A stretch of DNA of 64,000 nt from Dyadobacter linearis (GTDB lineage: Bacteria; Bacteroidota; Bacteroidia; Cytophagales; Spirosomataceae), in assembly GCF_907165045.1 (NCBI RefSeq), contig NZ_CAJRAU010000003.1:310001-374000 (forward strand), written 5' to 3'. Position 1 is the stretch's first letter. Each line of letters begins with the position of its first letter. Shown piece after piece: positions 1 to 9,614 of the stretch. The translations under genes and the position numbers were made by a program. The notes under the pieces are model-generated. The model did not search any database. It saw nothing but the letters and a program-made list of their open reading frames with translations, and was not told the origin of the DNA.

Positions 1-1523
1 ATCTGGTTATTTTGTAAAAGTTCGTTACGCAATGCGGGATAAGTTTTCCTGGATTCGTCGCTGCGGAAAGGGATCACGATCTGCTGATCTTTATTAAATC
101 CCAGTGGTTGCTCGTGCATAAAACGTATCTGTTCCTGAATCACCAAAGTGCCCACAACCAGACCGATTGAGATCACAAATTGAAAAACAACCAAACCCCG
201 CCGCAAAGTTGTCGCCGAAACCGAATTGACGAACTTACCTTTCACCACATCCAGCGGATTGAAAAGTGAAAGGTAAAAGGCCGGGTAACTACCCGAAATA
301 ACGCCGGTCAGCAATGCGAGTGTCACAAACGCAAGAATGATTTTTGGATCCAGCAGGTCGCTGATCAATAGCGATTTATCTGCCAGCTGATTAAAAAACG
401 GCAAAAAGAGCAGCACGAAAACGAATGCGAGCCCAAGCGCTACGAAGGTAAGTACCATCGATTCGCCCAGGAACTGGCCGATCAGCCCATTTCTACCTGC
501 GCCCATCACTTTCCGGATCCCGACTTCCGCCGCCCGTTTCGCAGAGCGCGCAGTGGCCAGGTTCATGAAATTAATACAGGCAATCAACAGCGTGAATATA
601 GCAATGGAAGCCAGCACGTACAGATAAGTTGTACTGGTGGTAGGCGTCACAATGTTGTCGATCAGGTTGAATAAATGGATGCCGGTTACCGGCAGTAACG
701 CGAGTTTTTTATCATAACCCGCAAATTTCAGATCGGCGCGGGCATATTTGTCGATGAATGCAGGTAGCTTTTTGCTGAACTTGTCTGGATCTGTGCCCGG
801 ACGCAGCCGCAAGTAGCTGTAAAACATATTGTTATTGGTAAAATTCTGCTCCGACTCGCGCAGGTATGTCCCTACCCAGCCCGCCTGCATCGGGATAAAA
901 TATCGCGCGTCAATGTGCGAGCGCCTTGCCTCGTCACGGAAAACGCCGGTCACTTTGAAGTTCTCGTTATTGCCGGTTTTGCCTCCTACCTGAATGGTTT
1001 GGTTCAATGCAGACTTGTTACCAAAAAGCTTTTTTGCTACTTCCTCCGACAATGCGATCGAATGCGGGTCGCGCATCGAAGTTTTGGCATCGCCTTCGAT
1101 GAAATCGTAAGTGAAGACATCAAAAAATGTAGAATCTACGTGAATACCTTTGGTTTCGTAAAATGCCCTGGCATTGTTCCCTTCGCCTTGAACTTTGAGT
1201 AAGGTCTTGTCTTCCAGAAAATTCTGCCACAACCGGGTTACCTGGACCACTTCGGGGAATTCCGCTTTTACGGCCTGTGCGTACGGCGAAGGTGCGCGGG
1301 GGTTATCCATTTTCTCACCATTAGGCTGCACATTTTCGCTGCGGAGCAGGTACAGATCTTTGGCGTGTTCGTGGTGCCTGTCAAAGGAAATTTCGCTGAG
1401 AATGTACAGCAGCAGCAGCATGCAGCACGTCATACCGACCGACAGGCCGAAAACGTTAATGCCGGAAAACATCTTGCTTTTCAGCAGATTTCTCCAAGCG
1501 ATTTTCAAATAATTTTTAATCAT
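1..1523 (-). CDS. MacB/FtsX-type ABC transporter permease (3' end outside window)
   Basis: Reading the minus strand from the ATG at 1523, the frame stays open to base 1, about 507 codons, so the C-terminal third is missing. The protein begins MIKNYLKIAWRNLLKSKMF, followed by a first membrane helix, a large extracytoplasmic MacB core domain, then FtsX membrane helices around the motif AEVGIRKVMGAG. Full-length relatives in this window are 791-809 residues. Such permeases work with a LolD/MacB-type ATPase to drive periplasmic export or envelope remodelling; the substrate cannot be read from sequence. It is the last gene of a minus-strand array of four permeases. A perfect palindrome like those at 12743-12778 lies about 120 bases upstream, so it may have its own regulated promoter. 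Confidence 0.9.
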   Translation of the reverse strand, partial: MIKNYLKIAWRNLLKSKMFSGINVFGLSVGMTCCMLLLLYILSEISFDRHHEHAKDLYLLRSENVQPNGEKMDNPRAPSPYAQAVKAEFPEVVQVTRLWQNFLEDKTLLKVQGEGNNARAFYETKGIHVDSTFFDVFTYDFIEGDAKTSMRDPHSIALSEEVAKKLFGNKSALNQTIQVGGKTGNNENFKVTGVFRDEARRSHIDARYFIPMQAGWVGTYLRESEQNFTNNNMFYSYLRLRPGTDPDKFSKKLPAFIDKYARADLKFAGYDKKLALLPVTGIHLFNLIDNIVTPTTSTTYLYVLASIAIFTLLIACINFMNLATARSAKRAAEVGIRKVMGAGRNGLIGQFLGESMVLTFVALGLAFVFVLLFLPFFNQLADKSLLISDLLDPKIILAFVTLALLTGVISGSYPAFYLSLFNPLDVVKGKFVNSVSATTLRRGLVVFQFVISIGLVVGTLVIQEQIRFMHEQPLGFNKDQQIVIPFRSDESRKTYPALRNELLQNNQ

Positions 1524-1642
1524 GGCTAATAGATAGAGCGTCGTTTGCAAATCCAGTTAACCTGAATGAATTATTATACCAGCTCGATCCAATCCATCGC
1601 AACTAACTAATAATCAGCTTTTTACACTCATTTTTAAACCAA

Positions 1643-1668
1643 AAAAGTGTCCGCTTTCGGACACTTTT
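1643..1668. promoter_or_regulatory. Perfect palindrome: regulator site or terminator
   Basis: Eleven-base arms with a four-base loop; the core TGTCCG-N4-CGGACA (1648-1663) matches the pattern of the two palindromes at 12743-12778 upstream of the membrane-fusion protein. It lies 120-145 bases upstream of the fourth permease, a suitable distance for an enhancer-type activator site. It is also flanked by A/T runs and lies 36 bases after the antitoxin-like stop, so it would work equally well as an intrinsic terminator on either strand. I see no convincing -24/-12 element between it and the permease start. Confidence 0.6.
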
Positions 1669-1703
1669 GTTCACAATTGGACTTGGGGTAGTGTAAGCTT
1701 CGT

Positions 1704-1967
1704 CTACCATTCCGCTGACTGCTTTTCAACTTCTTCCTGTGTCATGAAATTACCCTCATTTATTCTTGCCAGTGCCTCGTCCAGTTCTCTGTTATAATCT
1801 AATGTAAAAGCGGTTTCTGTCGACTTGCTATCTTTCTTCAAACTCAAAAAAGATTTGATCACACCCAACAAGGATTGCTTTTCGTCTTCCCCTAGCATCG
1901 GAAGATATTTCAGTATTTGCGAATCAATAGTTTGTGCCTCCATCTCTGGGTTATCTGTTAAAAACAA
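1704..1967 (-). CDS. Antitoxin-like small protein, no toxin alongside
   Basis: An 87-residue acidic protein. The C-terminal stretch (LDEALARINEGNFMTQEEVE) resembles the C-terminal half of Bacteroidota antitoxins of RelE/ParE-type modules, in which a helical N-terminus is followed by a toxin-wrapping segment ending near an EEVEKxSxEW motif. No domain beyond that can be named. The usual toxin gene would follow downstream on the minus strand, but the next 180 bases hold only the palindrome at 1643-1668 and the start of a permease. It may be an orphan antitoxin or an unrelated small regulator. It sits 42 bases after the stop of the permease at 2010-4391. Confidence 0.65.
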   Translation of the reverse strand: MFLTDNPEMEAQTIDSQILKYLPMLGEDEKQSLLGVIKSFLSLKKDSKSTETAFTLDYNRELDEALARINEGNFMTQEEVEKQSAEW

Positions 1968-2009
1968 CTCAATTTAACTAAAACCAATGTAAATCTCCAA
2001 CGCCCAACC

Positions 2010-4391
2010 TCACTCACTCTTCAAACTATCAACCGGGTTCATCAGTGCGGTTTTGATGCTTTGGAAACCTACGGTTAGGGAGGTTAGTAACAATGCCGTA
2101 CAGCCGACTAGTAGATATGTAAGCCAACCGAGGCGGGTGTGGTAGGTGAAGGTTTCCAGATAGCGGCTCTCGAAACTGTAAGCCACCGGCGCGCCGATCA
2201 CAATACCGATCAGCACAAGGATCACGAAGTCTTTGGCAAGCAAAAACGTTACTTCCTGGACCGACGCACCGAGTACTTTCCGAATACCGACTTCTTTCAT
2301 GCGCTGATTTGCAGCGAGCGTGATCAGGCCAAAAATTCCAGCCAGTGCAATCACAATCGCCAGCGTAGCAACGAAATTGACCATTTTCCAAATACCGTCG
2401 AGATGGTTATACTGCCTGCTAAGTTCATCGGTCATATAAAATGCGCCGAAGGGTTTTCTGGCGGGGATCTTCTTCATTTTACCTTCCAGTCCCGCCAATA
2501 CGCTTTTGGCCTGTCCCATATCGTTCAGCCTGATACTGAGGTAACTGCTCAGTCCGGCCGGGCCATTGTACCAATGCAATAGCGGTTCTATTTTCTCTTT
2601 CAACTCCTGATAATGAAAATCCTGCATCACACCGATGATCGTGTACACTTCCGGGTTACTCTTTTGCCTGATACGCTTCCCGACAGCCGTTTTCCAGCCC
2701 AGCGCTTTCATAGCCGATTCATTGATAACTACCGGCAGATTCTTCCCGTCCTTGTCGATCTCTTCTGAAAAGTCGCGACCTTCCAGCATTTTAATTCCGT
2801 AGGTTTTAGAATAGCCCGGCCCCGTGCCCGAGTGTTTGATACGAACCTCTGCCCCAACGGCTCCATCGGCCATATAAGTGTTGTAATTACTCCAATACTT
2901 GGAAGGGACCACCGAAGAAGTGGCAATGCTTTGCACCCGCGAATCCTGACGCAGCTCATTCAAAATGGATTTGAACTGGATCGCGGCCGATTTTGTGTCC
3001 CTATATTCCAGATCCGACTGCACCACAACCACATTTTCTTTATCAAAACCGGTTTTCGCTTCGCGCATAAAACTCACCTGCTTACGCACCACGATCGCGC
3101 CGATCACCAGTGCGAAAGCGATCACAAACTGAGCCACGATCATCGTTCCCCTCGACCAGTTCCGGGAATGCGTTTTATTGGAAAGCTTGCCTTTGATCGT
3201 GTCGCGCAGATCCAGCCGATTGAGATAAACGGCCGGGTAAGTACCTGCGATGAGAGCGATAAACGTAATAATGCCGCCAAGCGCGATCACAGTCATATAA
3301 TCCTGCTCCCAACTCAGCGTGAGCTGCATTCTGCCCTGCCTGAATTCGTTGAACTGGGGTACCAGGTAAGAGGCGGCCAGGACTACTGCAAACATGAGCG
3401 ACGCGATCAGAACAATCGCCGACTCGGTCCAGAACTGCACTAAAATCTGCTTTAAATTGGAGCCGGTAACTTTCCTGACTGCAATTTCTTTTGCCCGCGT
3501 AAATGCGATTGCAGTATTCAGATTGATCAGATTAATGCTGATAATCAGCAGGATAAAAATAACAATCCCTATTGCTCCGTAAATCATCCATTTGAAACCC
3601 GGATTATCATAGTGAATGAAGTTCTCCAACTTTTCAATGCGAACTTGCCGCTCACCTCCGGCGGGATCAAAGTGGGTTTTCGCAAATGTGGGAAACTGAG
3701 CTTCCAGCTTTGCAATATCCGTCCCCTTTTTGATTTTCAGATACACCGAGGAAAAGGTATTATACCAGTCGGCGCCACTCCGAAAACCTGCATTAGCTTC
3801 CAAAAGCGAGATCGGGACTAATACTTCGAACTGCATGGAAGAGTTTTCGGGAACACGGTCCAGCACGCCCGCTACCGTGAAATTGAGTGTATCACTTACC
3901 GAAACCGTTTCACCCACAGGGTTCCTGTCGCCGAAAAGTGCCTGCGCTATTTTTTGGTTTATTATGATTGATTGTCTGCTCTTGAATGCAGTTTTCGGAT
4001 CTCCGTATTTTAGTTTGAAAGAAAAAATATCGAAGAAACTGGAATCCACATATTTGGTATTACCCTGAATATTTTTGCCCCTGTAAGTAAGCCACACATC
4101 GTTCCAACCCTGGAAATGCGTGCCGGTTTCTATTTCCGGGAAAGTCCTGATAAGCTGCTGCATGATCGGGTGTACAGTCGCATTGTACCGCTCGCCCTTC
4201 GTTTCAGTCTGCACATAATAGATCTGATCATTATTTTCATGGAATGTATCAAAAGTGACCCCGCGCTGTATAAAAAGGATCAGCACCCCGGCACTGGCCA
4301 GCCCAAGCGACAGCCCCAGGAAATTAATAGCAGTAAACAACCGATTCTTCCAAAGCGTCCGAATCGCGATTTTTAGATAGTTTTTTAGCAT
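2010..4391 (-). CDS. MacB/FtsX-type ABC transporter permease
   Basis: 793 residues, the full family length. Layout: short cytoplasmic N-terminus (MLKNYLKIAIRTLWKN), helix 1 at about 20-42, periplasmic MacB core to about 265, a three-helix FtsX block containing KEIAVRKVTGSN, a fourth helix, a second periplasmic core, then a second FtsX block around KEVGIRKVLGAS and a C-terminus ending NPVDSLKSE. This is the duplicated architecture common in Bacteroidota. It should form the membrane part of an ATP-driven complex with the ATPase at 10090-10767 and the membrane-fusion protein at 11306-12616. Upstream, a purine/pyrimidine-rich repeat (4406-4591) separates it from the previous permease. Confidence 0.93.
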   Translation of the reverse strand: MLKNYLKIAIRTLWKNRLFTAINFLGLSLGLASAGVLILFIQRGVTFDTFHENNDQIYYVQTETKGERYNATVHPIMQQLIRTFPEIETGTHFQGWNDVWLTYRGKNIQGNTKYVDSSFFDIFSFKLKYGDPKTAFKSRQSIIINQKIAQALFGDRNPVGETVSVSDTLNFTVAGVLDRVPENSSMQFEVLVPISLLEANAGFRSGADWYNTFSSVYLKIKKGTDIAKLEAQFPTFAKTHFDPAGGERQVRIEKLENFIHYDNPGFKWMIYGAIGIVIFILLIISINLINLNTAIAFTRAKEIAVRKVTGSNLKQILVQFWTESAIVLIASLMFAVVLAASYLVPQFNEFRQGRMQLTLSWEQDYMTVIALGGIITFIALIAGTYPAVYLNRLDLRDTIKGKLSNKTHSRNWSRGTMIVAQFVIAFALVIGAIVVRKQVSFMREAKTGFDKENVVVVQSDLEYRDTKSAAIQFKSILNELRQDSRVQSIATSSVVPSKYWSNYNTYMADGAVGAEVRIKHSGTGPGYSKTYGIKMLEGRDFSEEIDKDGKNLPVVINESAMKALGWKTAVGKRIRQKSNPEVYTIIGVMQDFHYQELKEKIEPLLHWYNGPAGLSSYLSIRLNDMGQAKSVLAGLEGKMKKIPARKPFGAFYMTDELSRQYNHLDGIWKMVNFVATLAIVIALAGIFGLITLAANQRMKEVGIRKVLGASVQEVTFLLAKDFVILVLIGIVIGAPVAYSFESRYLETFTYHTRLGWLTYLLVGCTALLLTSLTVGFQSIKTALMNPVDSLKSE

Positions 4392-4405
4392 TGGTTTTAA
4401 AATTT

Positions 4406-4591
4406 GGGGAGGAAAGGGAGGGAAAGGGAGGAAGGAGGAAGGAGGAAGGGAGGAAGGACAAAGAAGGAACGGACAAAGGAAGAAAAATTGAGACTAGGTA
4501 ACTTTAAACAGAACAGCTTATTTCCTTAATTCCATCCTCCTTTCCTCCCTTTCCTCCTTCCTCCGTTTTCCCCTTCCTCCCTTCACTCCCT
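4406..4591. repeat. Purine/pyrimidine-rich inverted repeat, unit A
   Basis: A GGAGGAAGG-type arm (4406-4457) and a complementary CCTCCTTCC-type arm (about 4532-4591) flank an 86-base core (4455-4540). The core differs from that of unit B (7023-7108) at only about five positions. The pyrimidine arm runs into the last codons of the permease at 4583-6958. The purine arm ends about 15 bases before the start codon of the next permease. RNA from either strand could fold into a long imperfect hairpin. Confidence 0.8.
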
Positions 4592-6958
4592 TTTCAAAGA
4601 TTCCACCGGGCTCATCATTGCTGATCGGATACTCTGGTACGCTATAGTAAGTATTGCGACGGTCATCGCGAGGATTGCGGCGCTGGCGAAATAGATCCAC
4701 GAAATACTGATCCGGTAAGGAAAATCCTGTAACCAGATGTTGGATGCAAAATAGGATATTGGCAATGCGATCACAATTGAGCTAATTACCAGTTTTACAA
4801 AATCAAGGGATAGTAATGCGGCGATGCCGGTAACTGATGCGCCCAGTACTTTCCTGATCCCGATCTCTTTAATCCGCGTTTCTGCATTGAATGTGGCTAG
4901 TCCGAACAAGCCGATACAGGAGACAAAAATAGACAGGATCGCCGCCAGCGTGATCATTTCACGCCATTTTGCCTCAGATTCGTATCTGTTCAAATTAGCG
5001 ACATCTTCGAATTTGTACTCAAATGGCATAAATGGAATGTGCTTCCGGAAGAGATTTTCTATGGCTTTCATGGTCGCCGGAATATCTTTTGAGTCCAGCT
5101 TCGCGTAAATGGCGCCCAGCGCGTAGCTGGGATCCTGGGTTAGCAAAAGGGGCTTGATTGTATCTTTTAATGAGGCATAATGGTAATCGCGGATCACACC
5201 GATCACATGCAGTTTCTGTTTTTTCCACTCAAAATTAACCTCTTTCCCAATCGGATCTGTCCAGCCGGCCTCTTTCACAAAAGCTTCATTAACCACCACG
5301 GACTGAACGGGATCGGAAGGATAGGTTTTAGAAAAATTGCGCCCTTTTAGAACCGGAATTTGCAAAGTTTTCAGAAACTGATCGTCGACGCCAATGTAGC
5401 CGAAACTAATTTCTTTTTCTCCGATCTTAGCCCCGGTACCATTATAATTCCCATTAAATGCCGCGACGGTCCGGATACCCGCCATATTTTCCAGCTCCTG
5501 CCGGATCACATCCAGTTTCGAACTGCCACCTCTGCCCACACTAAAACTCACCAGATTTTCATCATTATAACCCAAATCTTTACTAGTCAGATATTTGAAT
5601 TGCGAATAGACTATGATCGTGCCGATTACCAGACAAACAGACAAGGCAAATTGAAACACGACCAACCCTTTAGTCAGGTAGTTCTTGTTTGAAAAACGGG
5701 TGCGGTTATAGAGCGTTTGCACCGGACTGAAACCGGACAGGATTATCGCGGGATAGAATCCGGCGATCAGGCCGGTGGCTAATAGCAGGCTTAGATAACC
5801 TGCTACCAGCTTGGTATCCAGCAGGTAAGACAGTGACAGCTGCTTATTAGCCAGCTCGTTGAATGTAGGTAATGTCATCAGCGTTAATATAATAGCAAGC
5901 CCAAAAGCAACGACTGACAACAGGAACGATTCGCCCAGAAACTGGTATATCAGTTGTTTTCGCAACCCTCCAACTACTTTACGCACGCCAATTTCCTTCG
6001 CGCGGCTGAGCGACCTGGCCACTGTGAGATTTACGAAATTGATGCAAGCAATAATGAGAATAAAGATCGCGATACCTGACAATATGTAGGAATAAATAGG
6101 GCTGCTGCCATAGCCAAGGCCATTTCGTAGGTCTCCGGTTTCATTATCCATGTGAATTTTGAGAAACGGCTGCAAGCCGAATGTGATGTGTTTTGCATGA
6201 TCATCAAACTTCCCTGCTTCGTTTAGCTTTCTGGTAAAAATCCGGTTCATTTTCGTGGCCACTACCTGATAATCAGCCTTATCGTGCAGAAGTAAAAAGG
6301 TATTCATATAGAAACCCAGCCACTCGCTATCTGTCCAGTTTCTAGCTTCCTGAAATTTAAAAGGCAGCACGGCTTTGAATTGTACTGACGAATTTTGCGG
6401 GCAATTTTTGGCAACACCCGAAACCACAAACGATTCAAATGCATCCTCGATCTTCAATTCCATCGTCTTCCCGACTGCATCTTTGGTGTTGAAATACTTT
6501 TCCGCCAGCTCCTCCGAAAGCACGATAGAATGAATATCGGTCAAAACCTTCTTCGGATCTCCGTACTGGAGGGGCATAGAAAACACCGAGAAAAAATTAT
6601 CATCCGCAAAAAGAATATCCTCATTCAGTAATTCATTTCCTTTTTTTACCACAAAAGAAGAACTCTGAGCGCGTACCACGTCCTGAATTTCAGGTATTTC
6701 CTGCTTAAACCCCGGCCCGTGCACCGCATTGGAACTCCCGATCGTGCGCGTCCCTTTGTCTTCCGGCATTGTCACCTGAATCCGGTAAAGCGCATTTTTA
6801 TGTTTCTGAAACTGATCGAAACTAACCTGATCCTTGGTATAAAGCACAATAAGCATGCAGCAGGTAAGCCCCAGGGACAACCCGGCAATATTGATCAGCG
6901 AGAAAACCTTGTTCCTCGTGAGGTTGCGAATGGCAATTTTCAGGTAGTTTTTTAGCAT
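4583..6958 (-). CDS. MacB/FtsX-type ABC transporter permease
   Basis: 791 residues with the same plan as its neighbours: N-terminal MLKNYLKIAIRNLTRN, helix 1, MacB core, FtsX block with KEIGVRKVVGG, second core, second FtsX block with KEIGIRKVLGASV, tail SPVESLKRE. The last codons lie inside the pyrimidine-rich arm of repeat unit A, which may explain why the tail ends KRE rather than the KSE seen in the other two complete copies. It belongs to the minus-strand permease array. The substrate is not known; with several permeases and one ATPase, the paralogues may pair as heterodimers or be alternative partners. Confidence 0.92.
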   Translation of the reverse strand: MLKNYLKIAIRNLTRNKVFSLINIAGLSLGLTCCMLIVLYTKDQVSFDQFQKHKNALYRIQVTMPEDKGTRTIGSSNAVHGPGFKQEIPEIQDVVRAQSSSFVVKKGNELLNEDILFADDNFFSVFSMPLQYGDPKKVLTDIHSIVLSEELAEKYFNTKDAVGKTMELKIEDAFESFVVSGVAKNCPQNSSVQFKAVLPFKFQEARNWTDSEWLGFYMNTFLLLHDKADYQVVATKMNRIFTRKLNEAGKFDDHAKHITFGLQPFLKIHMDNETGDLRNGLGYGSSPIYSYILSGIAIFILIIACINFVNLTVARSLSRAKEIGVRKVVGGLRKQLIYQFLGESFLLSVVAFGLAIILTLMTLPTFNELANKQLSLSYLLDTKLVAGYLSLLLATGLIAGFYPAIILSGFSPVQTLYNRTRFSNKNYLTKGLVVFQFALSVCLVIGTIIVYSQFKYLTSKDLGYNDENLVSFSVGRGGSSKLDVIRQELENMAGIRTVAAFNGNYNGTGAKIGEKEISFGYIGVDDQFLKTLQIPVLKGRNFSKTYPSDPVQSVVVNEAFVKEAGWTDPIGKEVNFEWKKQKLHVIGVIRDYHYASLKDTIKPLLLTQDPSYALGAIYAKLDSKDIPATMKAIENLFRKHIPFMPFEYKFEDVANLNRYESEAKWREMITLAAILSIFVSCIGLFGLATFNAETRIKEIGIRKVLGASVTGIAALLSLDFVKLVISSIVIALPISYFASNIWLQDFPYRISISWIYFASAAILAMTVAILTIAYQSIRSAMMSPVESLKRE

Positions 6959-6972
6959 TGGTTTTAAGATTT

Positions 6973-7173
6973 GGGGGGGAAGGGGAGGAAGGGGAGGAAA
7001 GGGAGGAAGGGAGGAAGGAGGAAGGACAAAGGAGGAACGGACAAAGGAAGAAAAATAGAAACTAGGTAATTTTAAACAGAATAGCTTATTTCCTTAATTC
7101 CATCCTCCTTCTTCCCTTTCCTCCCTTTCCTCCGTTCCTCCGTTTCTCCATCCTCCCTTTCCTCCCCTCCCCC
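6973..7173. repeat. Purine/pyrimidine-rich inverted repeat, unit B
   Basis: A GGGGAGGAAGG-type arm (6973-7025) and a CCTCC-rich arm (7101-7173) surround a core at 7023-7108 that nearly matches the unit A core. The pyrimidine arm abuts the stop codon of the permease at 7174-9603. The purine arm lies just upstream of the next start codon, with the same short leader (TTGGTTTTAA on the plus strand beside CAT) as unit A. Confidence 0.8.
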
Positions 7174-9603
7174 CTATTCACTCTTCAAACTCTTCACCGG
7201 ATTCATTAGTGCGGCTTTGATGCTTTGGAAACTGACGGTTAGCAATGCGATGAGGATAGAGAGTAGGCCGGCTGCGGCGAACATCCACCAGGCAATGTCA
7301 ACGTGATACGCAAAATCTTTTAGCCAGGCATTCATCGCGTACCAGGCGATCGGGCTGCCGATAATAATTGATAGCAGCACCAGTTTCAAAAAGTCTCTGG
7401 ATAATAATGTGACAATGTTCGAAACGCTGGCGCCCAGCACTTTACGCACACCTATTTCCTTGGTTCGCCGCTCGGCGGTGTAGGCCGACAAGCCAAATAA
7501 GCCAAGACATCCGATGATTATCGAGATAATCGCAAATGTGATAAATATCTGCCCGACCCGCTGCTCGCTCCGGTACTCGTTATCAAAGTCTTCGTCCATA
7601 AAACGGTAGTTAAATGGCTGCCCGGGCGCCATTTGTTTCCACAATGCCTCTACCTGCGCGACGGTTTGTGGATAGTTTGCTGCTTTAAGTCGTATTGCTA
7701 CCAGCCCGTAACTGCGGTCGAGCACCATACTTAATGCTCCGATATTCTTTCTGAGTGACTCAAAATGGAAGTCTTTTACAACACCCAGGACAGTATACGT
7801 TCTCTTTGAATTAGTAGAATCCATAAGCAGATCATAGATACGCTTGCCGACCGGATCTTTAAAACCAAGAATTTTAGCGGCAGCTTCATTAATGATGATC
7901 CCGGAAGAGTCGGATGGAAATTCCTTTTCAAAACTCCGGCCCGACTTCATGCTCAAATCAAGCGTTTTGATATAATCATAATCGACCGCCCACCGCTGCA
8001 TACTTATACCCTTTTCCTGCTGCATTTCTCCTTCTGGAAAAAATGTATTGTCTGTGCGGGACGAAGGAGTAGGCAAAAAGCTCGTTAATGTGCTGCTTTG
8101 CACATTGGGTAACTGCGCTACTTCATCTTTGAATGCGCGGGCCTTGGTGTCAAGCGCATAAGCATTTTTGATGATCAGTACCTGGTCTTTGGAATAGCCT
8201 AGTTTCTTAGTTTGAATATAGTTCAGCTGGTTGTAAATGACGCCGGTTCCGATAATGAGCATGACCGAAACCATAAACTGAAATACGACCAGCGCATTTC
8301 GCAGATATCCCCCTTTTCCATCCTGCTCCACTGCGCCACGCAAAACTTTAAGCGGCGTGAAGGCAGACAGGAAAAAAGCAGGGTAACTGCCAGCCAGAAC
8401 ACCCACGACAACTGCTGTCACTAATGCAATACTCCAAAACATGACACTCTCAAATGGAAACCCGATCTGCTTATTAGCCAGATTATTGAACAAAGGAAGT
8501 GCCGCATAAGCCAGTATCATCGCAAAAAGCAGGGAGAAAAAGCTAAGCATGATCGCCTCGGTCAGGAACTGCCCCATCAGATACGACCGCTTGGATCCCA
8601 GCGCCTTGCGAACTCCCACTTCTTTGGCGCGGTTGGCAGAGCGCGCCGTGGCCAGGTTCATAAAATTAACACAGGCTATTCCCAAAAGGAAAATAGCCAC
8701 AACTGCAAAAATGTATACATACTGAATATTGCTGTTCGCACTGATCTCAGCTTTACGGTCTGAATGCAGGTGAATGTCAGTCAGCGGAATGAGGGTATAT
8801 TTAATGTAACTGCCCGACTTGCGCATTTCATTCAGCGTGGCTCCCATGATCTGTTTGACCCACGAGCCGGTATATTTTTGAAGAATGGTTTCAAAGTTCT
8901 TCTCAAACTGCGCGGCACTTACCCCCTTCCTCAATTTCAGGTAAGTCAGGAAGTTGTGGCTTCCCCAATTGTCTGCCCGGCTCTCGGAGTTTACAGTCAT
9001 TGCCAGCAGCATATTCAGTTTCGACATATGTGAATGCTCGGGAATGTTCTCCATTACGCCCGCAACTGTATAGTTGAGGTTGTTGTCCAGCACCAGGATC
9101 TGGCCGATCGGATTCTCGGAGCCAAAATACTTTTTTGCCAGCCGCTCAGAAATAACCATCGTAAACGGTTCTCTGAGAATGCGTTTTGCATCGCCGGCAA
9201 TAAGAGGAATTGAGAATACATCGAAAAACGTGGAATCGGCGTAGCTTACCACGTCTTCTCTGAGGTTTTCGGTCGAGCTTTTCCTGCGCACGAGGTAACT
9301 TCCATCTTCCCGCAATCTCGCAACAGCTTCCAGTTGCGGGTAATCCTTGAATAATGTAAAAGCCAGCGGATCTGGCGCAACGGCGAGCTTCATATCTGCC
9401 CCGCCAAAACGAATATCTGAATTTACCCGGTGAATGCGGTCGGCATCCGAAAAAGAGCGGTCGTAACTCAGTTCATCGATCACATAAAGTGTGATCAGAA
9501 GGCAGCTTGCCAGACCAAGCGATAGACCAAAAATGTTTAAAAATGAATAGAACTTATGTTTGCGAAGATTCCTCCACGCGATTTTTAGATAGTTCTGAAG
9601 CAT
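7174..9603 (-). CDS. MacB/FtsX-type ABC transporter permease
   Basis: 809 residues. N-terminus MLQNYLKIAWRNLRKHKF, helix 1, periplasmic MacB core, FtsX block with AKEVGVRKALGSK, a second core and a second FtsX block with TKEIGVRKVLGAS, then a tail ending NPVKSLKSE. It follows the small secreted protein at 9615-10052 by 11 bases, so the ATPase, the secreted protein and this permease read as one tight operon. It is therefore the most likely direct partner of the ATPase. Family knowledge places such complexes in the inner membrane, moving substrates by a periplasmic lever mechanism; the cargo is unknown. Confidence 0.93.
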   Translation of the reverse strand: MLQNYLKIAWRNLRKHKFYSFLNIFGLSLGLASCLLITLYVIDELSYDRSFSDADRIHRVNSDIRFGGADMKLAVAPDPLAFTLFKDYPQLEAVARLREDGSYLVRRKSSTENLREDVVSYADSTFFDVFSIPLIAGDAKRILREPFTMVISERLAKKYFGSENPIGQILVLDNNLNYTVAGVMENIPEHSHMSKLNMLLAMTVNSESRADNWGSHNFLTYLKLRKGVSAAQFEKNFETILQKYTGSWVKQIMGATLNEMRKSGSYIKYTLIPLTDIHLHSDRKAEISANSNIQYVYIFAVVAIFLLGIACVNFMNLATARSANRAKEVGVRKALGSKRSYLMGQFLTEAIMLSFFSLLFAMILAYAALPLFNNLANKQIGFPFESVMFWSIALVTAVVVGVLAGSYPAFFLSAFTPLKVLRGAVEQDGKGGYLRNALVVFQFMVSVMLIIGTGVIYNQLNYIQTKKLGYSKDQVLIIKNAYALDTKARAFKDEVAQLPNVQSSTLTSFLPTPSSRTDNTFFPEGEMQQEKGISMQRWAVDYDYIKTLDLSMKSGRSFEKEFPSDSSGIIINEAAAKILGFKDPVGKRIYDLLMDSTNSKRTYTVLGVVKDFHFESLRKNIGALSMVLDRSYGLVAIRLKAANYPQTVAQVEALWKQMAPGQPFNYRFMDEDFDNEYRSEQRVGQIFITFAIISIIIGCLGLFGLSAYTAERRTKEIGVRKVLGASVSNIVTLLSRDFLKLVLLSIIIGSPIAWYAMNAWLKDFAYHVDIAWWMFAAAGLLSILIALLTVSFQSIKAALMNPVKSLKSE

Positions 9604-9614
9604 AGTTTCTTCCG

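Noticed and set aside
2029..3443. Long open frames on both strands inside the permease genes
   Set aside because: They are other-frame shadows of the permease coding sequence, with no independent motifs.
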